The translations under genes and the position numbers were made by a program. From positions 124,001 through 188,000 of the forward strand of contig JAZAHA010000019.1 in the NCBI GenBank assembly GCA_036231565.1: DNA of 64,000 nt. The letters are read 5' to 3'. Positions 9,985-20,400 of the stretch are shown piece after piece. The first letter of the stretch is position 1. Every line of letters starts with the position of its first letter. The notes under the pieces were generated by a model. It was not told the DNA's origin, ran no database searches, and saw only the letters and a program-made list of their open reading frames with translations. This DNA is from Maricaulis sp036231565 (GTDB lineage Bacteria; Pseudomonadota; Alphaproteobacteria; Caulobacterales; Maricaulaceae).

Positions 9985-11060
9985 GCCATGTTCTTGCGCA
10001 TGCGCCAGAAGCGCATGGCCCGGGCGGCGTCGTCGGCGGTGATTGCGTCGTAGAGCTGGCCCAGTTCGCGGGCGTCCCGGAAAGCATCCTCGCCCGCGGC
10101 GTGGCGCAGTACGGCGAGTGTCACGAAGAGTGCCTTGTCGAAGCCGGCGGACTTGCAGATCAAGGCCAGCGGATCGATTGATTCCTGCCGGACTGCACGC
10201 CGGGCGGCGACATAATCGACGCCGGTCATCTCGGCGAAGGCGGCATAGAATTTCGAGTATTCGCGTTCGCGCAGCAGGCGCGCGAGCAGATTGCCGGTCA
10301 GCTGTTTGCGCAGCGCCATGGTCTGGACGAATTTCTGGGCCGCTGCGATGTCGCGGTCCTCGGCCAGGCGTTCGGCAAGCCGCGCCTTCGAGGCCGCCAT
10401 GGCACGCTCGAGCACGGCCGGATCGACCGCGTCGAACCGTTCCATGATCCGTTCGCGCAGGCTGTTGCCGACGGTCAGCATCAGGTCTGCCAGAAGATCG
10501 TTCGGTGTGTCGCCGCGCTCGACCAGCGGCCCCTGCAGGACCGGCGAGCTTTCGGCGCGTTCGGTGACGGTCTCGAAGGTCTCACGCGACAGGCGGGCGC
10601 CGTCATTGCGGATCAGCTGGGCGACGGTCTCGTCATCGCCGCGGCGGACGATCGTGTCCGACAGGCGCTCGCAAACTTCCTCCCGGCGCGACATGGCCTT
10701 GAGGTGGCCCTGTTCGGCGTTTTCGGCGATCGAGACGAGGTCCTCATCGGTGAGCACCTTCGAGCGAGCGAGCATCGGGGCGGCCACTTCGATCGCATCC
10801 TGCGCCAGCTGCAGCACCAGGCCACGCGGTGCCTGGGGCGCATCGGCAAAGCGCTGCGACAGTTCTTCGCGCGCATCCCGGGCGGTCTGCTCGGCCAGCG
10901 AGGAGAGGAGTTCGTCAAACTTGTGCGAGGTGGCGCTGCCGCTTTCCGGCGTTTCCTCGAAAAAGAGATCCGTGACTTCGCGCAACAGGGTCCGCCGGCG
11001 CTCCGAGGACTTCTCCTTGGCGAGTTCGACCAGATTGTTCAGCTTGCTGACGACGGCCAT
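9978..11060 (-). CDS. DUF2336 domain-containing protein
   Basis: The 360-aa cytosolic protein is all-helical and HEAT-like, as in the DUF2336 family found almost only in alphaproteobacteria. Recognisable stretches are LVELAKEKSSERRRTLLREVTDLFF at the start, RGLVLQLAQDAIEVAAPML, and ALICKSAGFDKALFVTLAVLRHA near the end. The role is unknown; some relatives are thought to take part in cell-cycle or stress signalling, but nothing here proves that. The ATG at 11060 is chosen over one 72 bases upstream because GGGAG lies about eight bases before it. Confidence 0.85.
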   Translation of the reverse strand: MAVVSKLNNLVELAKEKSSERRRTLLREVTDLFFEETPESGSATSHKFDELLSSLAEQTARDAREELSQRFADAPQAPRGLVLQLAQDAIEVAAPMLARSKVLTDEDLVSIAENAEQGHLKAMSRREEVCERLSDTIVRRGDDETVAQLIRNDGARLSRETFETVTERAESSPVLQGPLVERGDTPNDLLADLMLTVGNSLRERIMERFDAVDPAVLERAMAASKARLAERLAEDRDIAAAQKFVQTMALRKQLTGNLLARLLREREYSKFYAAFAEMTGVDYVAARRAVRQESIDPLALICKSAGFDKALFVTLAVLRHAAGEDAFRDARELGQLYDAITADDAARAMRFWRMRKNMAA

Positions 11061-11210
11061 TGCCCACTCCCACCGATCAGGGATTGCAGCTTCCCCCACG
11101 CGGGTAAACAAAGCGTCAGCCGGGGCCTGCAAATTGTCAGGTATAGTGCGTTTTTTATTTGCGTGAGCACAGGCTCCGCCGGTCCGCAGGCGAGCGCCGC
11201 GCGATATCGC

Positions 11211-11603
11211 CTAGTCATGCTCACCATGCTGCATCGACTGCAGGGCTTCGATTTCACGCGGGTTTGGCGGCCGTTCGGCTGCGGCCTCGATCCGTTGGAC
11301 CAGATCGGCTGACAGGCCGGTCACCCGGCCAGGCGCGCGGAACGGGGTCGGCGCGGCAGAGAGCAGGGCGCATTGGGGGTCCGGGCCGTCCAGCCCGGCG
11401 ATCGTCCAGACCCAGGACTGGCAGGTCCTGTCGCGACTGCACAGCGCCGCACAGCCGGCGGGCGTACCGTCATCCATCGCAATCGAGGCATAGACGGCGC
11501 CGCGGCGTGCCCAGCCGTCCATGACGTCGCCCGCCCTTGCCGGGCCCGCTGCCAGGACAAGCGTGAACAGGACAGCGGCATGCTTCAGGATTGCCAAGCG
11601 CAT
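11211..11603 (-). CDS. Secreted PAN/Apple-like domain protein (130 aa)
   Basis: A signal peptide (MRLAILKHAAVLFTLVLAAGPARA) precedes a small domain with Cys in GCAALCSRD, RTCQSWVWT and DPQCALLSA. This spacing and the SWVWT core match the PAN_4/Apple fold, a disulfide-bonded binding module. The C-terminal tail is helical and ends with HGEHD. The ATG overlaps the stop of the upstream GGDEF-EAL gene as TGATG, so the two are coupled and probably form an operon; a GTG one codon earlier is an alternative. The ligand is unknown. Confidence 0.7.
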   Translation of the reverse strand: MRLAILKHAAVLFTLVLAAGPARAGDVMDGWARRGAVYASIAMDDGTPAGCAALCSRDRTCQSWVWTIAGLDGPDPQCALLSAAPTPFRAPGRVTGLSADLVQRIEAAAERPPNPREIEALQSMQHGEHD

Positions 11604-13624
11604 CACTGGATACTGGCCTGACGCATGGCCCCGGCCGGTTCGCTCCGGCTGCGGGCGGGTGTGAAGTCATAGGCCTTGCCGAGGGCCGGCGGGATGGAGG
11701 CGGCCGGCATCGGGGCACCGATCAGATATCCCTGGATATGCCGGGCCCCCATCGTCCGCAGGATGTGCATCTGCGCTTCGGTTTCGACCCCCTCGACAAC
11801 GCATCCCAGACCCAGCGTTCGGGACAGGGAGAGCAGGGTGCGCACGATCTTGAAGGACGCCGTGTCCTCCAGGATGTTGCGCACGAAGGAGTGGTCGATC
11901 TTCAGCTTGCTGACCGGCAGGAGCTGCAGGTATTGCAGCGAGGAATAGCCGATGCCGAAATCGTCCAGGGAGACACGGTGTCCGGCCTCGCTGATCTGGT
12001 CGATTGCCCGGCGCGCCTGGTTGAAGTCGCTCATCATCGCGGTTTCGGTGATCTCGAACTCGATACGCGATGGTGCGATACCGCTGTTGCGCACAGTGGC
12101 GAGTGCGCTCTCCACCGCATGGGGCGACATCAGGTCGTGGGTCGACAGGTTGAAGGCGAGCGTGATCTCGTCCGGCCAGCTGGCCATCGCGGCCAGCGCC
12201 TTGCCGAGCAGAACCTGTGTCAGCGGCCGGATCAGACCGGCCCGTTCGGCGGCGGGAATGAAGATGTCCGGGGTGACGGCGCCAAGTTCCGGGGAATTCC
12301 AGCGGGCCAGCGCCTCGAAGCCGATAATACGGCCCTTCACCAGGTCGAACTGTGGCTGGAAATGCAGCTGGAATTCGCTGTCATAGTCGCAACGGCGCAA
12401 CGCCTTGTCGACCTGGCTGGAGTTCGCCATTTCCTGTTCCAGCGCGGCGTTGAACAGCACCGCCTTGCCCTGCAGCGCCCGCTTGGCGAAGTAGAGCGCA
12501 TGGTCGGCGCGCTCCATCAGATCGTGTGCGCTCAAGTTCGGGTCGTCGCAGATCAGCAGGCCTACGGAACCCGACCCTTTGCAGGTGTATTGACCCAGCT
12601 GATAGGGTTTTGACAGTTTTGCCTCGATCCTCTGCCCGAGCGTGAGCGCAGCCTCGGCCGTCTTCGGATCGGCCGGCGTCAGGAGGGCGAATTCGTCGCC
12701 GCCCAGACGGGCGGGCAAGGCGTCATTGCCAGCCACATCGATCAGCCGTTTGGCTACAGTCTGCAACATCTCGTCGCCGGCGGCATGGCCATAGGTATCG
12801 TTGACCGGCTTGAAACCGTCCAGATCGACCAGGCCCAGCAGGAAGGGTTCACCATGCGTCCGCAGGCGTTCGAGCCGGTCGTTGAGTGCCAGGAAAAAGC
12901 TGCGCCGGTTGGGCAGGCCGGTCAGGGCATCGCATTCAGCCAGGTGACGCGCTTCACGTGCCAGTTCCTCTGCAATCTCGCGGTCATGGATTGCATCCAG
13001 CCGCGCCTTGACCGAACGCAGGACGGCGGTGCGGATGATTGCGGCGATGGCAACGCCGGCGGCAATGCCCGAGACGCCGACCCAGGCATAATCCGACAGT
13101 GCGCCCGGCATGTTTTTCCAGACCAGCCAAATCAGGTTGGCAAAGGAAATCAGCACCGCCAGCGCGATGGTGCGGCGTCGCGGCAGGATCGCTGCGCAGA
13201 TCGGCATCATCAGCACGGCATAGGCCAGGTTCTCGGCTTCGAAATGCAGGTTCTGCTGCAGGTTCGAATTGAACAGCATCGACAGGCACAGGATCGCGCC
13301 GCAGATCTCCAGCTGAAAGGCCGAGCGGGGCTGCCGAAGATATTGCCGGATCAGTTGTGCGAGAAACGCTGCGATGCCGACCGTCGTCAGCATGATCCCC
13401 AGATGGGCTTCGCCCGGAAAGAAGGCCCGGCTGACGAGGTCGAACAGGTAATAGCACAGCACCGCCGTGGCCGCACCGCGCAGGATCGGCTGGTAGGCGA
13501 TGGTGATCTCGTCGTTCCGCACAGGCGGATCGGATCCCTCGCTGCCGCTGTCCGGCGCTTGCTGGTTATACGCTTCGGGCCGCATGGGCTGGTCCGCTCC
13601 TCGTTCGATCGCCTTATGCAACAT
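11603..13624 (-). CDS. Membrane GGDEF-EAL protein (cyclic-di-GMP synthase/phosphodiesterase)
   Basis: The 673-aa protein has about five or six hydrophobic segments (residues ~45-205), a GGDEF domain (DALTGLPNRR, then RLGGDEFALL) and an EAL domain. The GGDEF signature is complete; no RxxD inhibitory site is seen five residues before it. The EAL residues needed for catalysis are present: FEALARW, FNLS, EFEITETA, DDFGIGYSS, KLKIDHSF, EGVETEAQ and QGYLIG. It could therefore both make and break c-di-GMP at the inner membrane. It overlaps the PAN-like gene downstream and is divergent from the ion channel gene. Confidence 0.93.
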   Translation of the reverse strand: MLHKAIERGADQPMRPEAYNQQAPDSGSEGSDPPVRNDEITIAYQPILRGAATAVLCYYLFDLVSRAFFPGEAHLGIMLTTVGIAAFLAQLIRQYLRQPRSAFQLEICGAILCLSMLFNSNLQQNLHFEAENLAYAVLMMPICAAILPRRRTIALAVLISFANLIWLVWKNMPGALSDYAWVGVSGIAAGVAIAAIIRTAVLRSVKARLDAIHDREIAEELAREARHLAECDALTGLPNRRSFFLALNDRLERLRTHGEPFLLGLVDLDGFKPVNDTYGHAAGDEMLQTVAKRLIDVAGNDALPARLGGDEFALLTPADPKTAEAALTLGQRIEAKLSKPYQLGQYTCKGSGSVGLLICDDPNLSAHDLMERADHALYFAKRALQGKAVLFNAALEQEMANSSQVDKALRRCDYDSEFQLHFQPQFDLVKGRIIGFEALARWNSPELGAVTPDIFIPAAERAGLIRPLTQVLLGKALAAMASWPDEITLAFNLSTHDLMSPHAVESALATVRNSGIAPSRIEFEITETAMMSDFNQARRAIDQISEAGHRVSLDDFGIGYSSLQYLQLLPVSKLKIDHSFVRNILEDTASFKIVRTLLSLSRTLGLGCVVEGVETEAQMHILRTMGARHIQGYLIGAPMPAASIPPALGKAYDFTPARSRSEPAGAMRQASIQ

Positions 13625-13791
13625 GTGTCGTTAAATCGCGGATAAGTTGTCGTATAAAATTTGAATTGTCCGTGATTTTTCCGTCGATGCTTTCCGGTTC
13701 GCTTACACCGATTGTATTTCAGGCCTTGGGCAGCTAGGAGCAGGCGCTCGGGTCTGGGGATCGGCCCGGAGCGCACCGGAGGGGATACAGG

Positions 13792-14628
13792 GTGAAGGCT
13801 TTCGTCGAGAGTTCGCATTTCCGCAACTTCATCATGACGCTGATCGTGATCAACGCGATCACGCTGGGGCTGGAAACCTACCCCTATGAAGGCGAGTGGT
13901 TCACCACCTGGCTGCCGATGCTGGACCGCATCATCGTGGGCGTTTTTGTCGTCGAAATCCTGCTCAAGCTGATCGTCTACCGCCACCGCTTCTTCCTGTC
14001 GGGATGGAACTGGTTCGACCTGTTCGTGATCACCGTATCGGTCATTCCGGCGGCCGGCGGGTTCTCCGTCCTGCGGGCGCTGCGGATCGTGCGGGCCTTC
14101 CGCCTGTTCTCGGTGATGCCGGATCTGCGCAAGGTCGTGGAAGCCCTTCTCAACGCCATCCCTGGCATGGGGGCCGTGATCGCGGTGCTGGGGCTGATGT
14201 TCTACGTCTCCGCCGTGATGGCGACCAAGCTCTACGGCGAAGCCGTGCCCGAACGGTTCGGCACGCTGGGCGACAGTGCTTTCGCCTTGTTCCAGGTGAT
14301 GACGCTGGAGGGCTGGGCCTCCGATGTCGCCATCCCGGTTATGGAGACCCACCCCTGGGCCTGGATCTTCTTCGTTGTCTTTATCGTACTGACCAGTTTT
14401 GCCGTGCTGAACCTGTTCATCGCCATCATCGTGGACAGCTTGCAGTCCAAGCATTTTGACGATGAGGAGGCGCGCGATGCCGAGGCCGATGCTGACCGGG
14501 AAGTCCTGCACACCGAGATCGCCGGATTGCGCGCCGAGATCGCGGCCCTGACCGCGGTCGTTCAGCGTTCGCTGGGCGAGGCGCCATCATCGAGCAGTTC
14601 GGAAAACGCGGCCGACAGGTCCGAATAG
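13792..14628 (+). CDS. Bacterial voltage-gated cation channel, NaChBac/BacNav family
   Basis: Four subunits should form a voltage-gated pore in the inner membrane. The 278 aa hold S1-S3, an S4 voltage sensor with Arg at 95, 98, 101 and 104 (LRALRIVRAFRLF), and S5. The pore loop FQVMTLEGWAS has filter residues 171-177, followed by S6 (FFVVFIVLTSFAVLNLFIA) and an acidic coiled-coil tail. NaChBac has TLESWAS at the filter; here Ser is Gly at 174. The start codon is GTG, preceded by GGAGGGG. The last 67 bases overlap the convergent penicillin-binding protein gene. Confidence 0.9.
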   Translation: MKAFVESSHFRNFIMTLIVINAITLGLETYPYEGEWFTTWLPMLDRIIVGVFVVEILLKLIVYRHRFFLSGWNWFDLFVITVSVIPAAGGFSVLRALRIVRAFRLFSVMPDLRKVVEALLNAIPGMGAVIAVLGLMFYVSAVMATKLYGEAVPERFGTLGDSAFALFQVMTLEGWASDVAIPVMETHPWAWIFFVVFIVLTSFAVLNLFIAIIVDSLQSKHFDDEEARDAEADADREVLHTEIAGLRAEIAALTAVVQRSLGEAPSSSSSENAADRSE

Positions 14629-16544
14629 AAGGCCGCCAGGCGTTCTTCCCGCTCCGATCGCGTGCGCGGTGCCGGAGCACTCAGGGCGCGGGCCGGCAGG
14701 CCTTCATGCACACGCACCATGAAGTCGCGCCAGATCTCGGCCGGCAAGCCGCCGCCCGTGACATTCTCCATCGGGCTGTCATCATCATTGCCGACCCAGA
14801 CGCCCGCCGTGTAGTCGGCGGTATAGCCGATGAACCAGGCGTCGCGGAAAGACTGGCTGGTGCCGGTCTTGCCCGCCGAGGCGCGGCCGGGCAGGGCGGC
14901 GCGGCGCCCCGTGCCGGTCATCACCACATCCTGCAGCATGGTCGACATGGCCCGGGCGGTGTCTGTCTCCAGCGCCCGTTCGGCGCCGGGGTCGCGATGC
15001 TCGTACAGCACATCGCCGCGGGAATTCGTGATTGAGAGAATGAAGTAGGGCGCGCGGCGCTGGCCGTCATTCGCGAACACGGAATAGGCGGCGGTCAGCT
15101 CGACCAGGTTCACTTCCGCGGCCCCCAGGGCGATGGCCGGCAGTTCGGGCAGGTCGGACCGGATACCCAGGCGGTGGCCCATCTCCACGATGCGGCCGAT
15201 CCCGACCTCGTCGGCGACCTGTACCGCAACCGTGTTGATCGAGCGCTTGAGGGCTTCCTGCAGGGTCACGAGGCCACGATAGGAGCCGGAGAAATTCTGC
15301 GGCGTCCAGCCTTCCAGATCGACCGGTTCATCCCAGACCGCCGAAGACGGGTCGTATCCCGCTTCCAGCGCCGCGGCGAAGACGATGGGTTTGAAGGCCG
15401 AGCCGGGCTGGCGCTGGGCCTGGACGGCGCGGTTGAATTGGCTGTCGCGATAGTCCCGTCCGCCGGCAAAGGCGCGGATCGCCCCGTCCGGTGCCAGCAG
15501 CACGATAGCGGCCTCGCCGGCATTGGCGGCTTCACCCTGTTCGGACAACACGCGTTCCACGGTCTCGTTGGCGGCGCGGGCGAGGGTCGGGTCCAGTGTC
15601 GTGCGGATGACGAGGTCGGGGATGTCGCCGGGCACCAGGCGCTGTGCCTCGCTCAGCGCCATGTCGAAGGCATGGCCCCAGTTCGAGGTGGCGTTGGGAT
15701 CGGAGGTGTCGGCGACGGGTTCGGCCGGTTCAGCGAGGGCTTCTGCGTGCTGGGTCGCGGTGATGTAGCCGGCCTCTTCCATCGCGGCGAGCACCTGGGC
15801 AGCGCGGGCGCGGGCGGCGTCGAGATTGACGGTCGGGTCGAGCCGGCTCGGCGCCTTGGGCAGCGCAGCCAGCAGGGCGGCCTCGGCCAGGGTGAGCTCG
15901 GTGGCGGACTTGTCGAAATAGCGTTCGGCAGCGGCCTCGATGCCGTAGGCGCGGGCGCCGAGATAGATGCGGTTGAGGTAAAGCTCGAGGATTTCGGTCT
16001 TGGATAACTGGCGTTCCAGCGCGCGAGCCAGCCGCATCTCCTGGATCTTGCGGCGCAGCTCGCGGTCGGGCGAGAGCATGAGATTCTTCACCAGCTGCAT
16101 GGTGATGGTCGAGCCGCCCTCGACCGTGGCGCCGGCGCGGAAATTCCGCCACAGCGCCCGGGCGACGCCCCGGAAATCCACGCCGGTGTGCTGGTAGAAA
16201 CGCTGGTCCTCGATGGCGAGAAAGGCCTGCGGCACGTGTTCGGGCAGGCTCTCCAGGGCAACGGCGCGGGCATAGAGCGGACCGCGGACGGCGAGGACCC
16301 GGCCTTCGCGGTCGGTCAGGGTGACGGCCGGTTCGCGGCGGACATTCCACAGTTCGGCGGCGCTTTGCGGCGCCGGCGGCAAATCGTGGAAGGCCCAGTG
16401 CCAGCTGGCAAAGGCCCCGGAAACGAGAATCACGGCAATCAGCGCCAGCGAACCGCCCACGATCAGGCGGCGGCGCTGTTCGCGCCGGTCGCGTTCCATC
16501 ATGTGATCCGCGCGAAACGGCTCCTGGTACATGCTTTTTGCCAA
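14562..16544 (-). CDS. Bifunctional class A penicillin-binding protein (PBP1 type)
   Basis: It polymerises and cross-links peptidoglycan at the outer face of the inner membrane. The 660 aa include a basic cytosolic start, a membrane anchor (~28-47) and a GT51 glycosyltransferase domain with catalytic Glu112 in AIEDQRFYQHTG. The transpeptidase domain has Ser382-x-x-Lys385 (GSAFK), Ser435-Ile-Asn437 and Lys559-Thr-Gly. All catalytic residues are present. At about 660 aa it lacks the extra OB domain of long PBP1A proteins and is closer to the PBP1b/PBP2D-size forms. The exact start is uncertain: ATG codons at 16544, 16532, 16502 and 16499 are possible. It overlaps the ion channel gene tail to tail by 67 bp. 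Confidence 0.93.
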   Translation of the reverse strand: MAKSMYQEPFRADHMMERDRREQRRRLIVGGSLALIAVILVSGAFASWHWAFHDLPPAPQSAAELWNVRREPAVTLTDREGRVLAVRGPLYARAVALESLPEHVPQAFLAIEDQRFYQHTGVDFRGVARALWRNFRAGATVEGGSTITMQLVKNLMLSPDRELRRKIQEMRLARALERQLSKTEILELYLNRIYLGARAYGIEAAAERYFDKSATELTLAEAALLAALPKAPSRLDPTVNLDAARARAAQVLAAMEEAGYITATQHAEALAEPAEPVADTSDPNATSNWGHAFDMALSEAQRLVPGDIPDLVIRTTLDPTLARAANETVERVLSEQGEAANAGEAAIVLLAPDGAIRAFAGGRDYRDSQFNRAVQAQRQPGSAFKPIVFAAALEAGYDPSSAVWDEPVDLEGWTPQNFSGSYRGLVTLQEALKRSINTVAVQVADEVGIGRIVEMGHRLGIRSDLPELPAIALGAAEVNLVELTAAYSVFANDGQRRAPYFILSITNSRGDVLYEHRDPGAERALETDTARAMSTMLQDVVMTGTGRRAALPGRASAGKTGTSQSFRDAWFIGYTADYTAGVWVGNDDDSPMENVTGGGLPAEIWRDFMVRVHEGLPARALSAPAPRTRSEREERLAAFYSDLSAAFSELLDDGASPSER

Positions 16545-16618
16545 CCCCGAATGCCTGGCTGCGTGTTAGGCTCACCCTGTCTAAAGCCTATCAATAGCGG
16601 CGGAATTCAGGCGGGACC

Positions 16619-17071
16619 ATGCCTCAGCCTTTCTGGAAAATGAAATCTCTGGACCAGATGTCCCGCGCCGAGTGGGAATCGCTCTGCGACCATTGCGGAA
16701 AGTGCTGTCTGGTGAAGCTGGAGGACGAGGATACCGGGCTGCGTCTGGAGACCGATGTCGCCTGCACGCTTTTCGATTGCGAGAATGGCGGCTGCCGCAA
16801 TTATCCGCACCGGCATACCCAGGTGCCGGACTGTGTCGTGCTGACGCCGGACAATATCCGCACCCTGCCCTGGATCCCGAAAACCTGCGCCTACCGGCTG
16901 ATCGCCGAGGGCAAGGATCTTTTCGACTGGCATCCGCTGGTGACCGGCGATCCGCACTCCACCGCCAAGGCCGGGATGAGCGTCGCCGGACAGGTGATCA
17001 GCGAGGATGATTTCGACGGCGATCCCGACTGGGACCAGCACATCGTGGAATGGCCGGGGGAAGAGGACTGA
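16619..17071 (+). CDS. YcgN/UPF0260 family cysteine-cluster protein
   Basis: The 150-aa cytosolic protein carries the conserved Cys set of YcgN: CDHCGKCCLV, then CTLFDCENGGCRNY, then DCVVLTP and KTCAYR. These Cys probably bind a metal or Fe-S centre, as proposed for the CxxCxxCC protein family; the biochemical role is unknown. Length is normal for the family. The gene is divergent from the penicillin-binding protein and is followed by a palindromic repeat. Confidence 0.9.
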   Translation: MPQPFWKMKSLDQMSRAEWESLCDHCGKCCLVKLEDEDTGLRLETDVACTLFDCENGGCRNYPHRHTQVPDCVVLTPDNIRTLPWIPKTCAYRLIAEGKDLFDWHPLVTGDPHSTAKAGMSVAGQVISEDDFDGDPDWDQHIVEWPGEED

Positions 17072-17081
17072 GGCATGGCTT

Positions 17082-17246
17082 TTCCTCCCCACATCGTGGG
17101 GAGGGGGACCCGCGAAGCGGGGGAGGGGCCGCCGCTATATGCGGCGGAATGGCGGGGCCAAGCGCCAGCGTTTCCCGGCGCTTCGCGCCGCCCCTTCGAC
17201 CCGATGCTGCGCATCGGCCCACTTCCCCACTCACGTGGGGAAGAAA
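17082..17246. repeat. Family B palindromic intergenic repeat, copy 1
   Basis: The element opens TTCCTCCCCACATCGTGGGG and closes CTTCCCCACTCACGTGGGG plus AAGAAA, with several GC-rich internal stems (GCGGCGCGAAGCGCC type) and a segment CTTCGACCCGATGC. A second copy lies between GTA genes g8 and g9 (30946-31131). Here it separates the convergent ycgN and DUF2892 genes. Confidence 0.8.
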
Positions 17247-17259
17247 GCCATCCATGTCT

Positions 17260-17463
17260 CTAGCTGAACACCGCCTTGTCCTTGGCGCCGAGCGCCTTGA
17301 AGATCATGGCGGCGGGGCAGAAACCCGTGAAGCTGGTCTGGATCTGGTTGAGGCCGACGAAGGCGGTGAGCAGCAGCCACCATTCGCTGACCTGCCAGGC
17401 GAGGATCGCCGAGAGAAGGGTCATGCAGCCGGCGAAGAGCATGACGGCACGTCCGAGAGTCAT
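17260..17463 (-). CDS. DUF2892 (YgaP-like) membrane protein, 67 aa
   Basis: Two hydrophobic helices separated by a short turn (VMLFAGCMTLLSAILAW and WWLLLTAFVGLNQIQ) and the signature GFCPAAMIFKALG identify a DUF2892 protein. In other bacteria this domain occurs next to or fused with rhodaneses in sulfur-handling operons. The Cys in GFCP is the conserved family Cys and could carry a persulfide. It is the last gene of the - strand sulfide operon; its ATG overlaps the stop of the RND permease by four bases. Confidence 0.88.
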   Translation of the reverse strand: MTLGRAVMLFAGCMTLLSAILAWQVSEWWLLLTAFVGLNQIQTSFTGFCPAAMIFKALGAKDKAVFS

Positions 17464-20400
17464 GAGGTTTCTCCTTGATGGGACGCTTCGGAAAGGGCCG
17501 GCCGGTAGGGCGCATCGCCGTCCTTGAAGACGATGTAGATCGCCGGGATCACCAGCACGGTAAGCAGGGTGGACGAGGCCAGGCCGAACAGGAGCGAGAT
17601 CGCCAGGCCCTGGAAGATCGGATCGCCCAGGATGACCGAGGCGCCGATCATGGCGGCGATGGCGGTCAAAAGGATCGGCTTGAAGCGGATCGCGCCGGCC
17701 CGCAGCAGGGTCTCGCGCAGGGGTTCGCCTTCCTCGGCGCCGTGGCGGATGAAATCGACCAGCAGGATCGAGTTTCTCACGATAATGCCGGCCAGGGCGA
17801 TGAAACCGATCATCGAAGTGGCGGTGAAGGCGGCGCCGAAAATCCAGTGCCCGAAGATGATTCCGATGAAGGTCAGCGGGATCGGGGTGAGGATGATCAG
17901 CGGCACGCGGAACGACCCGAACTGCGCCACAACCAGTACATAGATGCCCAATAGCGCCACCATGAAGGCTGCGCCCATGTCGCGGAAGGTGACATAGGTG
18001 ATTTCCCACTCGCCATCCCACAGCAGGGTGACCTCCTCATCGCTCGGCGGCTGACCATACATCCGGATCCGGGGGGCGGGGATATCCTCGCTCCAATCCC
18101 CGCCGGCGAGCGCGTCCTGCACGGCGAACATGCCGTAGATCGGCGCCTCGAAATCGCCGGCCAGCTCCGCCATCACCATTTCGGCATAGCGCCCGTCGCG
18201 GCGGAAGATCGGATAGGAGCCGTCCTCCTCGGTGATCGAGACCACATCGCCCAGCTCCACCACGGTGCGATCGCCGGGCAGGGTGTTGGCCGGGACGGGG
18301 GTGGAGGCGAGACGTTCGGTCCAGCTGCGATCGCTGCGCGGCAGTTCCACGGCGATCTCGACCGGATTGCGGCCTTCCCCGCGATGGGAATAGCCCACCG
18401 TGGTGCCGCCGATCAGGGCGGCGACCGTGTCGTAGACATCCGATTGCTGGACGCGGAAATATTCCAGGCTGTCCTGGTCGATGGCGATGCGCAGGCGCGG
18501 CCGCGGTTCGCCGAACCCGTCATTGACGTCGACGACATAGGGCACGCTCTCGAAGGCGGCGCGGACTTCGCGGGCGACAGCGCGGCGGGTTTCTGCGTCG
18601 GGACCGTAGATTTCCGCCAGCAGGGTTGCCAGCACGGGCGGGCCCGGCGGGATTTCCGCGACCTGGACGGAGGTGCCCTCGGGCAAATCCATCCCGGCCA
18701 GCAGTTCGCGGGCTTCAAGCGCGATCGCGTGCGAGGCGCGGTCGCGATGATGCTTGGGCAGGAGATTGACCTGCAGATCGCCCTGTTCGGGCCGGTTCCT
18801 GAGATAGTAGTGGCGCACCAGGCCGTTGAAGTTGAACGGCGCCGACGTGCCGGCATAGGCCTGGATCGACACGGCTTCCGGGATTGCGGCCAGCCGGTCG
18901 GCGGCCTCGGTGAGCACCCGGTCGGTGCGTTCCAGCGTGGCGCCTTCGGGCAGGTCGATGATGACCTGGAATTCCGACTTGTTGTCGAAGGGCAGGAGTT
19001 TGACCGTCACGCCCTTGAAGTAGAAGGCGGACATGGAAACCAGGGTCAGCACGCCCACCGTCAGGAGCAGGATCCAGGCCGGGCGGCGTCCCGCGACGAT
19101 GGGGGTGGCGACGCGGCGGTAGAGCCGGCCGAGAATGCCCTCATGGCCTTCCGCATGCCCGGAAACGTCGGATTTGCGGCGGCCGGCGATGACCATCATC
19201 AGCCAGGGCGTGAGCACCATGGCCACGAAGAAAGAGAAGATCATCGCGGCGGAGGCGTTGACCGGGATCGGCGCCATGTAAGGCCCCATCAGGCCGGACA
19301 CGAACAGCATGGGCAGCAGGGCTGCGACCACGGTGAGGGTGGCGACGATAGTGGGATTGCCCACTTCGGCGACGGCCTCGACGGCGGCGGTGATGCGCGG
19401 CCGTCCGTCCTTCATCGCCCAGTGGCGGGCGATATTCTCGATCACCACGATGGCGTCGTCGACCAGGATGCCGATGGAGAAGATCAGCGCGAACAGCGAG
19501 ACGCGGTTGATCGTGTAGCCCATCAGATTGGAGGCAAACAGCGTCATCAAAATGGTGGTCGGGATGACGACCAGCACGACGAGGCCTTCGCGCCAGCCGA
19601 TCACGAAGGTGACCAGCAGCACGATGGAAACGGTGGCGAGCCCCAGGTGGAAGAGAAGCTCGTTGGCCTTTTCGTTGGCGGTCTCGCCGTAATTGCGGGT
19701 GACGGTGACCTCGACGCCTTCGGGGATCAGGCTGCCGCGCAGCAGCTCCAGGCGTTCCAGAATGTGTTCGGAGACGACGACCGCATTGGCGCCCTCGCGC
19801 TTGGCGACGGCGAGGGTGACGGCGGGCGTGCGCTGCCAACTGGCAGTGGAGCCGTGCGCATCCTCGCCATGACTGTCCTCGCCGCCTTCGCGGGTCAGCA
19901 TCCAGGCGCGGGCCGAGGCCGGCTCGGCGCCGATAATGACGTCCGCCACATCGCGCACATAGACCGGACGTCCGTCGCGTGTGGTGAGCAGGAGAAGGCC
20001 GATATCGGGCATGCCCTGCAGGGTCTGGCCGGCGGTGACGAAACGGGTCTCGTCGTTTGTGGTGACCTGGCCGGCGGGGAAGGCGCGGTTGGCCTCGGCG
20101 ATGCGGCCGGCGAGCTGTTGCAGGGTGACGCCGTATTGCGACAGGCGTTCCGGATCCGGTTCGACACGGATCTGGTCGGCGCGGCCGCCGGTGATATAGG
20201 TCAGGCCGACATCCTCGACCGACATCAGCGCGGCGCGCAATTCCTCGGCGATATTGTAAAGACCGTTATCGTCCCAGTGTCCGGCCACCTCCGGCGCGGG
20301 CGACAGGGTCAGGGCGACAATGGCGACATCGTCAATGCCGCGGCCGACGATGAGCGGCGGATTGATGCCGTGGGGGATGCGGTCGAGATTGGCGTTGATC

